Positions 8,632-15,596 of a stretch of DNA of 64,000 nucleotides are shown here, one piece after another. The stretch covers positions 4,021,001-4,085,000 of the forward strand of contig NZ_CP026730.1 of assembly GCF_003369795.1 (NCBI RefSeq), read 5' to 3'. The stretch is from Streptomyces sp. CB09001. Lineage in GTDB: Bacteria; Actinomycetota; Actinomycetes; Streptomycetales; Streptomycetaceae. The notes under the pieces are model-generated. The model made no database searches. It saw only the letters and a list, made by a program, of their open reading frames with translations, and was not told the DNA's origin. Position numbers and translations under genes: made by a program. Numbering within the stretch: position 1 is the stretch's first letter; each line of letters begins with the position of its first letter.

Positions 8632-9567
8632 TCAGCCGAGCGCCGCAGCCAGCGCCGCCCGCAGGTGGCCGCCGGACTCGGTCAGCAGGCGGACGGCCGT
8701 CGCACCGTCCACGTCGGCCAGCAGGACCAGGATCGCGTGCTTGACCTCGCCGTCGGTCTCCGTGAGGGCGCGCTCGATGTCGTCGTCGGCGGCGCCGGTG
8801 GCGAGCGCGACGATGCGGCGCGAGCGGGCCCGCAGCTTCTCGTTGGAGGCGCGGACGTCGACCATCAGGTTCCCGTACGTCTTGCCGAGCCGGATCATCG
8901 TGATCGTCGACAGCATGTTCAGGACCAGCTTCTGCGCCGTGCCCGCCTTCAGCCGCGTCGAGCCGGTGAGCAGCTCCGGTCCGGTGACCACCTCGATGCC
9001 GTGCTCGGCGGCGGCGGCCAGGGCGCTGCCCCGGTTGCAGGCGAGGCCGACGGTCAGGGCGCCGAGCGAGCGGGCGTGCTCGACCGCGCCGACGGCGTAC
9101 GGAGTGCGGCCGGAGGCCGAGACGCCGACCACCGTGTCGTCGGCGGTCAGCGCGAGGGCGTCCAGGTCGGCGCGGGCCAGCTCGGGGGAGTCCTCGGCGC
9201 CCTCGACGGAGGTGACCATGGCGTCCGGGCCGCCCGCGATCAGGCCGACGACCTGCCCGGGGGCGGTGTTGAAGGTGGGCGGGCACTCCGAGGCGTCCAG
9301 CACGCCCAGCCGTCCGGCCGTACCGGCGCCCGCGTAGATCAGCCGCCCACCGCGCGCCATCCGGGCGGCCACGGCATCGATGGCGGCGGCGATCTCCGGC
9401 AGCCGCTCGGCGACGGCGGCGGGCACGGAGGCGTCCTCGCCGTTCATCAGCCGCGCGATGTCGAGCGTCGGCAACTGATCGATCTCGGCCAGCTCCGGCC
9501 GGAACGCCTCGGTGGTCAACGTCTCCAACTGAGAACGCAGATCGGGGTGATGGGGGGTGGAGGTCAT
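8632..9567 (-). CDS. murQ: N-acetylmuramic acid 6-phosphate etherase
   Basis: 311 residues from the ATG at 9567. It has the MurQ signature GRLIYAGAGTAGRLGVLDASECPPTF, a SIS sugar-phosphate isomerase fold, with later SASGRTPY and VTGPELLTGSTRLKAGTAQK. MurQ cleaves the lactyl ether of MurNAc-6-P to give GlcNAc-6-P and D-lactate in peptidoglycan recycling, in the cytoplasm. The RpiR-type gene directly upstream on the same strand is the usual MurR-like partner. The 98-bp gap between them holds a REP-like hairpin that could affect expression of the second gene. Confidence 0.95.
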   Translation of the reverse strand: MTSTPHHPDLRSQLETLTTEAFRPELAEIDQLPTLDIARLMNGEDASVPAAVAERLPEIAAAIDAVAARMARGGRLIYAGAGTAGRLGVLDASECPPTFNTAPGQVVGLIAGGPDAMVTSVEGAEDSPELARADLDALALTADDTVVGVSASGRTPYAVGAVEHARSLGALTVGLACNRGSALAAAAEHGIEVVTGPELLTGSTRLKAGTAQKLVLNMLSTITMIRLGKTYGNLMVDVRASNEKLRARSRRIVALATGAADDDIERALTETDGEVKHAILVLLADVDGATAVRLLTESGGHLRAALAAALG

Positions 9568-9610
9568 GAAGATGCGGCCCTTTTCAGCTTCCGGTGTCTG
9601 TACATACCTG

Positions 9611-9658
9611 GGGGCGCGAGGAACTGCGCGACCAGCCACAGCGGACCCGCAGCGCCCC
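9611..9658. repeat. REP-like palindromic element between rpiR-type gene and murQ
   Basis: GGGGCGC (9611-9617) pairs with GCGCCCC (9652-9658) around a 34-nt interior containing GCGCGACCAGCCAC (9626-9639). The same 14-mer occurs at 36427-36440. From memory this matches a very common Streptomyces intergenic repeat, which was not checked by search. Confidence 0.65.
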
Positions 9659-9665
9659 ACAAAGC

Positions 9666-10646
9666 TCAAGCCCTACGGTCCCCCGCAGCCCCGCGGAGCG
9701 CCCCGTGCCGATGCGCCAACGCCTCGTAGGACGCCGCCAGAGCCGGCGCGGCCGACTCGTACGTCCGCTGCGCCACCCCCACGAACAGGCAGTCCACGAC
9801 CAGCAGCTGGCTGGTCCGGGACGACATCGCCGCCGGTCGCAGCTCGCTCTCCCGGGCGGTGGACGTGGTCAGTACGTGGTCGGCGTACTGGGTGACGGGA
9901 CTGTCGGGGCGGCCGGTGATGGCGATGGTCGTCGCGCCCCGCTCGAAGGCGACGCGGAGCGGCTCGATGACGTCCCCCGTGGAGCCGGAGTGCGTGATCG
10001 CCAGGGCCACGTCCCCCGCGCGCAGCTGCACCGCGTTGGTGACGGCGAGGTGCGGGTCGCCCGGGGCGTGGGCTATGAGCCCTATGCGCAGCATCTTCTG
10101 GGTGAGGTCCTGGGCGACCAGGTTGGAGGCGCCGATGCCGTACACGTCGGTGCGCCGGGCGGCGGTCAGTGCGGCGACGGCCGCGCCGAGCTGGACGGTG
10201 TCCAGACCGGCGGCGGTGTCCGCGAGGGTCTGCTGCTCGTCGTAGGCCAGCTTGGCGACCACGTCGGCGATCGGGTCGTCGACCGCGATGTCCGTCGTGA
10301 TGGCGGGCGCGCGGCCGGACTGCTGCTGGGCGGCCAGCCCGGCGAGCGCGAGGCGCAGATCGCGGTAGCCGGGGTAGCCGAGCAGCCGGGCGGTGCGTAC
10401 GACGGTCGCCTCGCTGGTGCCGGTCAGCTCGGCCAGGCCGGTGACCGTGAGGGCCGCGCAGCCGGCCGGGTCGCCCGCGACCGCCTCGGCGACCCGCTGC
10501 ATGGAACGGGTCATCGACGGCGCCAGGGTGCGGACCTTGGCCGCGAGGGCGGCGGGCGCGGGCGGCGCGGGCGGTGCGCTCCCGCCGGCGGTGGCACGGC
10601 GGCCCCCGGACGGGTGCGCGAAAGTTTCCTTCACTTCATCGGTCAC
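9666..10646 (-). CDS. MurR/RpiR-family regulator (HTH plus SIS domain)
   Basis: 326 residues from a GTG at 10646; the ATG four bases upstream is out of frame and hits a stop at once. The N-terminal RpiR-type HTH (LAPSMTRSMQRVAEAVAGDP, later LTGTSEATVVRTARLLGYPGYRDLR) is followed by a SIS domain (VYGIGASNLVAQDLTQKMLRIG, then ALAITHSGSTGDVI) that binds a phosphosugar. Next to murQ the likely effector is MurNAc-6-P and the likely target is this operon. An extended Ala/Gly/Pro-rich stretch precedes the HTH. A possible operator lies at 10651-10663. Confidence 0.9.
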   Translation of the reverse strand: MTDEVKETFAHPSGGRRATAGGSAPPAPPAPAALAAKVRTLAPSMTRSMQRVAEAVAGDPAGCAALTVTGLAELTGTSEATVVRTARLLGYPGYRDLRLALAGLAAQQQSGRAPAITTDIAVDDPIADVVAKLAYDEQQTLADTAAGLDTVQLGAAVAALTAARRTDVYGIGASNLVAQDLTQKMLRIGLIAHAPGDPHLAVTNAVQLRAGDVALAITHSGSTGDVIEPLRVAFERGATTIAITGRPDSPVTQYADHVLTTSTARESELRPAAMSSRTSQLLVVDCLFVGVAQRTYESAAPALAASYEALAHRHGALRGAAGDRRA

Positions 10647-10650
10647 TCAT

Positions 10651-10663
10651 GAAAGATATTTTC
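10651..10663. promoter_or_regulatory. Possible RpiR-type operator
   Basis: GAAAGATATTTTC has 4-bp GAAA/TTTC arms, resembling RpiR-family boxes. It sits four bases upstream of the rpiR-type start, between divergent genes, in a short AT-rich patch. Short arms keep confidence low. Confidence 0.35.
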
Positions 10664-10701
10664 GTTTCGGTCCGCGGGTCAAGAGTGCGCACAATGGGTG
10701 C

Positions 10702-11082
10702 ATGAACCCCATCAGCCCCCTGGAGCAGGCGCTGCACGCCGCGCGCGCCCTCGTGCTCGCCGACCTGGTGGCGGGCGAGGTCGCCGAACCGGACGTCGTC
10801 TCGCTGGTCGAGGAGTCCGTCGTACAGCGGCGCTGGTGGGTCGAGCAGTGGCCCGAGGGCGTGGAGTTCGTGGCCGGGCTGGTCGCGCAGGACGTGCAGG
10901 ACGCGCTGCTGGAGCGGTACGGCCGCTGGCCGCTGTGCCCGGTGTGCGGCTCCGGCGACCCGCACGCGCTGGACGTCGAGCCCGAGCTGGGTCCCGACCC
11001 GCACTGGGTGTGCGGCAAGGCGGGCGTGAAGGTCGCGGCGGTCGGCTCGCTGGGCGCGGCCACCGGCGGCGGCGCCTCGTGA
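10702..11082 (+). CDS. Conserved hypothetical protein with CPVCGSGDPH motif
   Basis: 126 residues from the ATG at 10702. The N-terminal half is acidic and helical (ARALVLADLVAGEVAEPDVV). The C-terminal half contains CPVCGSGDPHALDVEPELGP followed by HWVC, which could form a small zinc knuckle. The next gene starts 10 bp downstream, and the two likely form a short operon divergent from the rpiR-type gene. I do not recognise a function. Confidence 0.75.
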   Translation: MNPISPLEQALHAARALVLADLVAGEVAEPDVVSLVEESVVQRRWWVEQWPEGVEFVAGLVAQDVQDALLERYGRWPLCPVCGSGDPHALDVEPELGPDPHWVCGKAGVKVAAVGSLGAATGGGAS

Positions 11083-11092
11083 GGACGCTCCG

Positions 11093-11389
11093 ATGACCCT
11101 CTACATCGACCCGCCGACCTGGCCGGGCCACGGCCGCCTCTGGTCCCACCTGGTGAGCGACGTCTCCTACGCCGAACTGCACGCCTTCGCCGAGGCCCTG
11201 GGCGTGCCGCGCCGCGCCTTCGAGCGCGACCACTACGACCTGCCCGCCCACCGGTACGCCGACGCGGTGTCCGCCGGCGCGCTGGAGGTCGGCAGCCGCG
11301 AGGTGGTGCGGCTGCTGCACGGGGCGGGACTGCGCCGCCGCAAGGGGGCCGCCCGCGGCGCCCCGGGTGCTCAGCCGCGCAGCTCGTAG
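11093..11389 (+). CDS. DUF4031 family protein
   Basis: 98 residues. The start MTLYIDPPTWPGHGRLWSHLVSD and the later FERDHYDLP..RY are characteristic of DUF4031, small actinobacterial proteins of unknown function. It follows the Cys-containing gene by 10 bp. Its last 19 bp overlap the 3' end of the convergent acetyltransferase gene. Confidence 0.85.
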   Translation: MTLYIDPPTWPGHGRLWSHLVSDVSYAELHAFAEALGVPRRAFERDHYDLPAHRYADAVSAGALEVGSREVVRLLHGAGLRRRKGAARGAPGAQPRSS

Positions 11390-12468
11390 GCGAACTGCAC
11401 GGCACTCTGGCCGCCCTCGCCGCCCTCGGAGGACTCCGCGGCGACCCGGGTGAACCCGGCGCGGACGATGACCGCCTGCGACGCCGTGTTCTCCGGATCC
11501 GTCGTCGCGCACACGGACGTCACCTCCTCCCGCGCCAGCGCCCACGCGGACAGCGCGCGCAGCGCCTCGGTCGCGTAGCCGTTGCCCCGGGCCGCCTCGG
11601 TGAGGTCGTAGCCGATCTCCACCCGGCCGTCCTCGTCCGGTGCCCCGTGGAAACCCATGCCGCCGACGGCGCGCCCGTCCTCGCGCCGCACGAGGGCGAA
11701 GACGCCCCACTCGGGCCGGTGCGCCCCCGCCTCGTACGCCTTCAGCAGCATGCCGGCGGCGTCCCGGGTGCCCTGGAAGGGCCCGCCCCCGGCCCACTCG
11801 AAGCCGCCGTCGCCGCCCGCGGCGAGGTCGGTGGCGGCGGCCGGCGTGACGCCCTGGAGGGTGAGCCGTTCGGCCGGGATCACCAGGTTGTTGCGCCAGC
11901 GCCACTCGGTGACCGGCTCGCGTCCCGGCAGGTCCCCGCGTCCCGTGGCCCACAGCAGGGTGCGCCAGGGGTCGGTGTCGGGCCGGACGTGCGGGAAGAG
12001 CCGGGCGAGGAGGTCCGCGCACGGTTCGGCGGGCGGTTCGTAGGCCAGCCCGAGACCTTCGGCGATGTCGTGCGTGTGCAGGAACACCTCGGCGATGCCC
12101 ATCGCGGCGAAGCCCTCGCGGTTCGCGCTGCGGAAGGGGTACGGGTGGTAGGCCCGGACCTCGCGCGGCGTGCTGCGCAGGGTGGCGGCGAGCAGCGCGC
12201 CGGTGGTCTCGACGACCTGGAGCACGTCCTCGTTGCCGGTGCCCTCGTCGAAGGTGATCTCGAACGGCACGTACCCCTCGGTGGCGCGTCCGGCCAGCTG
12301 GCCGGCGTAGGTGATGAGGTCGCCCGCGACGTGCTCCGCCGTGGAGCGGCAGCTCCACTCCAGCCGTCCGGCCCGCGCCGACTCCCAGTCCCGGTCCGTC
12401 GCCGTCCGCAATAGCGCGACGGCGCCCGCCACGGCCTCCGCCACCTGTTCCCCGCCCATGCTTCGCAT
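11371..12468 (-). CDS. Fused maleylpyruvate-isomerase-like/DinB and GNAT acetyltransferase
   Basis: 365 residues. The first 210 or so look like the mycothiol-dependent maleylpyruvate isomerase/DinB four-helix fold (W-S-C-R-S-T-A-E-H-V-A-G-D-L, then MGIAEVFLHTHDIAEGL, which supplies the putative metal His). The last 140 form a GNAT domain with VEIGYDLTEAARGNGYATEAL, the acetyl-CoA loop, and NTASQAVIVRAGF. This suggests an acetyltransferase joined to a mycothiol-linked module. The substrate is unknown. The upstream HD gene ends nine bases before its start, forming an operon. Confidence 0.85.
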   Translation of the reverse strand: MRSMGGEQVAEAVAGAVALLRTATDRDWESARAGRLEWSCRSTAEHVAGDLITYAGQLAGRATEGYVPFEITFDEGTGNEDVLQVVETTGALLAATLRSTPREVRAYHPYPFRSANREGFAAMGIAEVFLHTHDIAEGLGLAYEPPAEPCADLLARLFPHVRPDTDPWRTLLWATGRGDLPGREPVTEWRWRNNLVIPAERLTLQGVTPAAATDLAAGGDGGFEWAGGGPFQGTRDAAGMLLKAYEAGAHRPEWGVFALVRREDGRAVGGMGFHGAPDEDGRVEIGYDLTEAARGNGYATEALRALSAWALAREEVTSVCATTDPENTASQAVIVRAGFTRVAAESSEGGEGGQSAVQFAYELRG

Positions 12469-12477
12469 CCGGGCAGG

Positions 12478-13152
12478 CTAGACGTCCGGGGTGTCGGGGA
12501 GCGACAGCATTTCCAGCTCGCCGGTGAGGTTGTGGCGGGCGGTGGCCTCCCACTCCCGTCGTCCGTACGGGGTGTGGAACAGGCTCGGCAGGTCGAGGAG
12601 TTGCCGCAGGATCGCGGCGCGGCCCTCGCGGAACGCCTCGTTCGGCACGAAGTGGTACTCCTCGCGGACGGCCGCCGTGTACGCCGCGTACGCCGACGGC
12701 GGCGAGGCGAGGACCGCCAGGTCGGCGTCGCACAGCACCTGGCCGTCGCGGTCGTCGCCCGCCGGGGCGTGCGTGACGGTGAGGCGCACCAGCCGGGCCA
12801 CCTCGGCGGTCTTCTCCGCCGGGACCCCGGCCTCGGGCAGCGCGCGCTCGGCCAGCCGGGCCGAGCGCTCCTCGTTCTCGGACCGGTCGGGCTGGTAGAC
12901 GGCGTCGTGGAACCACGCCGCGAGGCGTACGGCGTCCACGTCGTCGGCGTGCTCCGCCAGGACGTCGACGTGGTCGAGGACCGCGGTGAGGTGCGCGAGG
13001 GTGTGGTAGCGCCGCTGGGGTTCCCGCCAGCGGGCGAGCAGGTTGTCGGCGTACGGCGCGGGGTCGGGACCGGAGCCGGCGGTGGCACCGGAGGCGGTGG
13101 CTCCCGCCACGGCGTGGGCGAAGCGGGAGCGCAGGGCGTCGAGGTCGGCCAT
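12478..13152 (-). CDS. HD-domain predicted metal-dependent phosphohydrolase
   Basis: 224 residues. The metal-binding motifs are R-Y-H-T-L-A-H-L near residue 44, WFHDAVYQPDRSENEERSA with the HD dyad, and a later conserved H-A-P-A-G-D-D-R-D-G. This is the small COG4339-like HD group; the physiological substrate is not known. It forms a tight pair with the GNAT fusion gene downstream and is divergent from the TetR gene at 13254. Confidence 0.85.
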   Translation of the reverse strand: MADLDALRSRFAHAVAGATASGATAGSGPDPAPYADNLLARWREPQRRYHTLAHLTAVLDHVDVLAEHADDVDAVRLAAWFHDAVYQPDRSENEERSARLAERALPEAGVPAEKTAEVARLVRLTVTHAPAGDDRDGQVLCDADLAVLASPPSAYAAYTAAVREEYHFVPNEAFREGRAAILRQLLDLPSLFHTPYGRREWEATARHNLTGELEMLSLPDTPDV

Positions 13153-13253
13153 GGCCGCATTCTTCCAGATAATGTTCGTGATAGCTTCTAACCGATGTGC
13201 TGGCGTTCCCGGCCGGACGGGCCGGGCGAGACCCGAGAGGTGGCGGGCGGACC

Positions 13254-13904
13254 ATGCCGCAGGCGCGCACGAGCACCCCGCGCGAGCGGTACCGCACCCA
13301 GGTGCGCGCGGAGATCAAGGAACACGCGTGGGAGCAGATCGCCACGGCCGGGGCCTCCGCGCTCTCGCTCAACGCGATCGCCAAGCGGATGGGCATGAGC
13401 GGACCCGCGCTCTACCGCTACTTCGACGGCCGCGACGAGCTGATCACAGAACTCATCCGGGACGCCTACCGCAGCCAGGCCGACGCCTTCCGGGCGGCCG
13501 CCGGGACCGGCGCCGACCTGGCCGGCCTCGCGCACGTCCTGCGCGCCTGGGCCCTGGACGACCCGCAGCGCTACTTCCTCATCTTCGGCACCCCCGTCCC
13601 CGGCTACCGGGCGCCCGACGACATCACCGAGATCGCCGCCGAGACCATGGCGGTCATCGTCGACGCCTGTGCCGCGCTGCCGTCGCCGGACGGCGCCGAC
13701 GACGCGTTCGACGCGCACCTCGACACCCACCGGCAGTGGGCGGGCGACCGTCCGGCGCCCTCGCCGGTGCTCCACCGCGCCCTGTCCTTCTGGTCCCGGC
13801 TGCACGGCGTCCTGTCCCTGGAACTCGCCGGCCAGTTCACCGGCATGGGCTTCGACCCCGCTCTTCTCTTCGAGGCCGAACTGAAGGACCTGCTGGGCCC
13901 CTAA
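13254..13904 (+). CDS. TetR-family regulator with WHG-type C-terminal domain
   Basis: 216 residues from the ATG at 13254. The HTH contains LSLNAIAKRMGMSGPALYRYF; the C-terminal domain has WALDDPQRYFLIFGTPVPGY, the pattern of TetR_C_13/WHG regulators. The upstream gap has a direct repeat of GATA-N3-TTC (around 13169-13189), possibly regulatory. The next gene begins 10 bp after its stop, so they form an operon. Confidence 0.92.
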   Translation: MPQARTSTPRERYRTQVRAEIKEHAWEQIATAGASALSLNAIAKRMGMSGPALYRYFDGRDELITELIRDAYRSQADAFRAAAGTGADLAGLAHVLRAWALDDPQRYFLIFGTPVPGYRAPDDITEIAAETMAVIVDACAALPSPDGADDAFDAHLDTHRQWAGDRPAPSPVLHRALSFWSRLHGVLSLELAGQFTGMGFDPALLFEAELKDLLGP

Positions 13905-13914
13905 CGTGGGGTCC

Positions 13915-14616
13915 ATGACGACTCCCGCAGACCCGCACGACGTACGCGACCCCGAGCTGCCCGGCCGGCTGCTGATCCTCGAACGCGACGAACTGGTGCC
14001 CCTGCTGCGCTCCCGCCCGGACGCGGACTTCGCGCTGCCGGTGGCCGCGTGTCCGGGCTGGACCGTGCGCGACGTGCTGGCGCACTGCTCCAGCGCACTG
14101 ATCCGGGTGGTGGAGAAACGCTTCGAGAAGGGCGTCTTCTCGCCCGAGTCCAACGACCGCGACATCGCCGAACGCGCCGACTGGAGCAATGCCCGGATCG
14201 TCGACGAACTGGAGCGCGGCATGACCGAGGCGGGCCCGGTGATCGCGCGGTCGGACGGGCGGCTGGACGCCGTCGCACTGGGCGAGTGGGTGCACGCCGG
14301 TGATGTGCGGGTGACCTTCGGCGAGCCGGGGGCGTACGCGGGGCGCGGGCTCCCGGAGGCGCTCGCGCTGCTCGGCACGGTCACCCGGGCGCGCGGTCAC
14401 GTGCCGCTCCACGCCGACCTGGACGACCTCGACGAGCCCCTGAAACTGGGCGGGGCCAGCGGTGAGCGGCCGCCGGGCCGGTACATCGGCGACGCCGCCA
14501 CCCTCGTACGGCTCTACGCGGGCCGCCCCCTGGACGGCACGGACGGCGTGAACGGCGGGACGGCGTACGAGCTGGCCGGGGTGGAGGCGGCGGAGCTGAA
14601 CATCTTCGGCGACTGA
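13915..14616 (+). CDS. Maleylpyruvate-isomerase family (mycothiol-dependent, DinB-fold) protein
   Basis: 233 residues from the ATG at 13915; a GTG three codons earlier is possible. The fold signatures are CPGWTVRDVLAHCSSALIRV and LGEWVHAGDVR, giving the metal-binding His residues of mycothiol-S-transferase-like proteins (TIGR03083 type). A later region YAGRPLDG and ELAGVEAAELNIFGD matches the C-terminal part of this family. It probably acts on an electrophile or carboxylic acid together with mycothiol. It is co-transcribed with the TetR gene just upstream. Confidence 0.85.
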   Translation: MTTPADPHDVRDPELPGRLLILERDELVPLLRSRPDADFALPVAACPGWTVRDVLAHCSSALIRVVEKRFEKGVFSPESNDRDIAERADWSNARIVDELERGMTEAGPVIARSDGRLDAVALGEWVHAGDVRVTFGEPGAYAGRGLPEALALLGTVTRARGHVPLHADLDDLDEPLKLGGASGERPPGRYIGDAATLVRLYAGRPLDGTDGVNGGTAYELAGVEAAELNIFGD

Positions 14617-14661
14617 GCGGCGGCGCGGGCACCCCGGCCTGCCGTCGGGGCGTAGTCTTGG

Positions 14662-14677
14662 ATTGGACTAGACCTGT
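14662..14677. promoter_or_regulatory. DasR-responsive-element-like palindrome upstream of cutC
   Basis: ATTGGACTAGACCTGT matches 12 of 16 positions of the DasR consensus as I recall it (ACTGGTCTAGACCACT), retaining the CTAGACC core. It lies 24 bp before the cutC ATG. DasR is the GntR-type GlcNAc regulator of Streptomyces. The site assignment is inference. Confidence 0.55.
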
Positions 14678-14700
14678 AGCAGGCCGACGAATGGGGTCCC

Positions 14701-15390
14701 ATGAGCAAGCGTGCAGTCCTGGAGGTGATCGCCCTCGACGCCGAGGACGCGGTCGCCGCCCAGGCCGGAGGCGCGGATCGCCTCGAGCTGGTCACCGACA
14801 TGGCGGCCGACGGACTCACCCCGTCGGCCGCGACCGTCGCCGCGATCCGTGCCGCCGTCGACATCGACGTACGGGTGATGCTGCGGCTCGCGGACGGGTT
14901 CGCCGCCGGTGACGTCGAGCGGCTGACGCGCGTCGCCCGTGACATGCGGGAGGCCGGGGCCACGCAGTTCGTACTGGGGTTCCTCGACACGCAGGGCGAC
15001 GTGGACCTCGGGGTGGTGGAGCGGATCGCCGAGGTGCTGGACGGGTGCCGGTGGACGTTCCACCGCGCGATCGACCGGGCCGCGAACCGGGACGCGCTGC
15101 GCAAGCAGCTCGCGGACTTCCCGGGCCTGGACACGTATCTGACGGCCGGGGCGGCCGGTGGCGTGGACGACGGCCTGAACGTGCTGCTCGCGGAGGCGCG
15201 GCGGCGCGGCGAGCCGGGGTACGAGCAGCAGCTGCTGGTGGGCGGCGGACTGCGGCTCGACCACGTGCCGGGACTCCTGGACGCGGGGATCGACGGGTTC
15301 CACATCGGCGGCGCGGCGCGGCCCTCCGGGTGGGAGGGGCCCGTGTCGGCGGACGCGGTTTCTCAGTGGCGGCGGATGCTCGGGGGATGA
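14701..15390 (+). CDS. cutC: CutC-family TIM-barrel protein
   Basis: 229 residues. It begins LEVIALDAEDAVAAQAGGADRLELV, the CutC signature, with FVLGFLDTQGDVD, WTFHRAID and the C-terminal GGGLRLDHVPGLLDAGIDGFH. CutC proteins are cytoplasmic TIM barrels historically linked to copper tolerance; that role is now doubted and the activity is unknown. A DasR-like site in the leader would link this copy to amino-sugar control, which fits the nearby murQ region. It converges on the HelD-type gene across a repeat-rich gap. Confidence 0.92.
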   Translation: MSKRAVLEVIALDAEDAVAAQAGGADRLELVTDMAADGLTPSAATVAAIRAAVDIDVRVMLRLADGFAAGDVERLTRVARDMREAGATQFVLGFLDTQGDVDLGVVERIAEVLDGCRWTFHRAIDRAANRDALRKQLADFPGLDTYLTAGAAGGVDDGLNVLLAEARRRGEPGYEQQLLVGGGLRLDHVPGLLDAGIDGFHIGGAARPSGWEGPVSADAVSQWRRMLGG

Positions 15391-15445
15391 GCGGTGCACC
15401 CGCGCTGGTGCTCGCGGGGTGGGGAGCGCGGCGTGGCGGGGTGTG

Positions 15446-15557
15446 CCACTCCCGGCTTCGCTCCCCCACTCCCGGCTTCGCGCGAGCGGGAGGCACCCCC
15501 ACCGCCCACCCGTGCCGCCCGTGGGTGCCTCCCGGGCCGTTCAGGCACTGGGGGAGG
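15446..15557. terminator. Composite palindromic repeats between convergent cutC and helD-type genes
   Basis: Two direct copies of CCACTCCCGGCTTCGC (15446-15461, 15466-15481) are followed by a large inverted repeat: GGGAGGCACCC at 15488-15498 pairs with GGGTGCCTCCC at 15523-15533, and a last GGCACTGGGGGAGG unit follows. These are Streptomyces REP-like palindromes. Their place between two converging genes makes a two-way terminator likely. Confidence 0.6.
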
Positions 15558-15596
15558 CGCCACGGCCCGCAGCGGCGGCGTGTGACTGCCCGCGGT

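Noticed and set aside
9568..9665. A DasR site upstream of murQ
   Set aside because: No CTAGACC-type core is present in the gap; only the REP-like hairpin is.
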